From positions 81,583 to 145,582 of the forward strand of contig JAICIO010000003.1 in assembly GCA_025924315.1 (NCBI GenBank): a stretch of 64,000 bases of DNA, given 5' to 3'. Made by a program: the position numbers and the translations under genes. This document shows positions 63,526 to 64,000 of this stretch, one piece after another. A model generated the notes under the pieces. The model searched no databases, was not told the origin of the DNA, and worked only from the letters and a program-made list of their open reading frames with translations. The stretch's first letter is position 1. Each line of letters starts with the position of its first letter. This DNA is from Phycisphaerae bacterium (GTDB taxonomy: Bacteria > Planctomycetota > Phycisphaerae > Tepidisphaerales > Tepidisphaeraceae).

Positions 63526-63637
63526 AATGCCGGCAGTGACCTACTTTCCCGCTGAAGCAGTATCATCGGCTTGGCAGGCTTAACGACCGTGTTCGGAATG
63601 GGAACGGGTGTGACCCTACCAATATAGCCACCGACAA
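63526..63637 (-). rRNA. rrf: 5S ribosomal RNA
   Basis: The minus strand reads the conserved 5S core, including CACCCGTTCCCATTCCGAAC and CGGGAAAGTAGG, with complementary ends. Ends are estimated to within a few bases. Confidence 0.93.
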
Positions 63638-63776
63638 AGACTCCGGTTCCGGTTTCCCGGAACCGGAGTCGCTTGTTTCAAGTGTAATGTGAGATTCTCT
63701 GGTCCGCTTACGTCGAACACGCTTTTTGCAAACCCACGGATAGCTATCCGTGGGCTTCAAACGATGATCGATAAAA
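63638..63776 (-). other. 23S-5S spacer with two strong hairpins
   Basis: The spacer holds CTCCGGTTCC/GGAACCGGAG (about 63641-63670) and a perfect 22-bp palindrome CCCACGGATAGCTATCCGTGGG trimmed at 63733-63754. They may be RNA processing sites. Confidence 0.55.
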
Positions 63777-64000
63777 GTGGTCAAGCAATCGACCGTTAGT
63801 ACCGGTAACCTGAAAACTTTTCAGTTCTTACAGCTCCGGCCTATCAACCGAGTGGTCTACTCGGGGTCTCTCGGGAGCAAGCTCCCATGGATCTCTTGTC
63901 TTGGCATAGACTTCACGCTTAGATGCTTTCAGCGTTTATTCGTTCCGGACATAGCTACCCAGCCGTGCCGCTAGCGCGACAACTGGTACACCAGGGGTCC
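63777..64000 (-). rRNA. rrl: 23S ribosomal RNA, 3' end (partial)
   Basis: The minus strand is the conserved 3' end of 23S rRNA, for example GGTACTAACGGTCGATTG near the 3' terminus and AGCATCTAAGCGTGAAG upstream. The rest lies beyond the right edge. Confidence 0.95.

Overview
This is a high-GC bacterial chromosome window, most likely from Planctomycetota and probably class Phycisphaerae (Tepidisphaera/Humisphaera-like). The assignment rests on family-level knowledge: N-terminal LEPR-XLL-type motifs on large secreted proteins, delta-60 repeat proteins, an Act (alternative complex III) respiratory operon, a prepilin-type pseudopilin, DUF4091 and GH88 sugar-degrading proteins, and Sel1/TPR proteins. 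No 16S is present, so the rank below phylum is inference.

Layout. 1-5138 (minus): actA-actB-actC of alternative complex III, running off the left edge. 5623-9713 (plus): small lipoproteins, Maf, DUF192, a SpoIIE-type phosphatase and TrmO. 9710-16438: a P1-nuclease/phospholipase C-like protein, an AI-2E-family permease with an extra C-terminal domain, panB and a DegP protease. 16539-22883 (minus): polysaccharide-export-like protein, a protein with an unusual CX4CH site, a TMTC-like membrane glycosyltransferase with TPRs, a radical SAM enzyme and DUF4112. 22955-25284: a small accessory cluster (nucleotidyltransferase-like, ankyrin, unknown, Imm11-like). 26453-29121 (plus): bifunctional nuclease, P-II and ammonium transporter with a candidate sigma-54 promoter. 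29506-30644: pseudopilin and a CAT-anticodon tRNA. 30666-41543: three tandem paralogous secreted beta-propeller proteins, a PA14-GH88 hydrolase and a large secreted glycosidase-like protein. 41631-45998 (minus): pyrR-pyrB-pyrC with a metallophosphoesterase upstream. 46094-51835: TPR protein, alanine dehydrogenase, secreted propeller-like protein, NtrC-type regulator and VOC protein. 51953-52623: HigBA-type toxin-antitoxin. 53083-63378: SDR, riboflavin synthase, UDP-glucose dehydrogenase, Sel1 lipoprotein, TlpA-like lipoprotein, DUF4091 protein and retropepsin-like protease. 63526-64000 (minus): 5S and the 3' end of 23S rRNA.

The most striking signal is between genes. At least 16 inverted-repeat elements of roughly ten sequence families sit in the intergenic gaps, usually a few bases from a stop or start codon. 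Most arms are built of short degenerate direct repeats or are themselves hairpins. One family occurs both as an 86-bp solo element (54601-54686) and as a 522-bp element (42904-43425) whose two matching arms enclose exactly one gene, a GxxExxY-family PD-(D/E)xK-like protein, placed between pyrB and pyrC. Another element is nested inside a different family's element (44952-45097). Two copies of a third family are about 94% identical at unlinked sites. Two host genes take their stop codons from these elements. No transposase is in the window. My inference is that these are small non-autonomous mobile elements, and that the GxxExxY protein is a candidate partner or mobiliser of one family.
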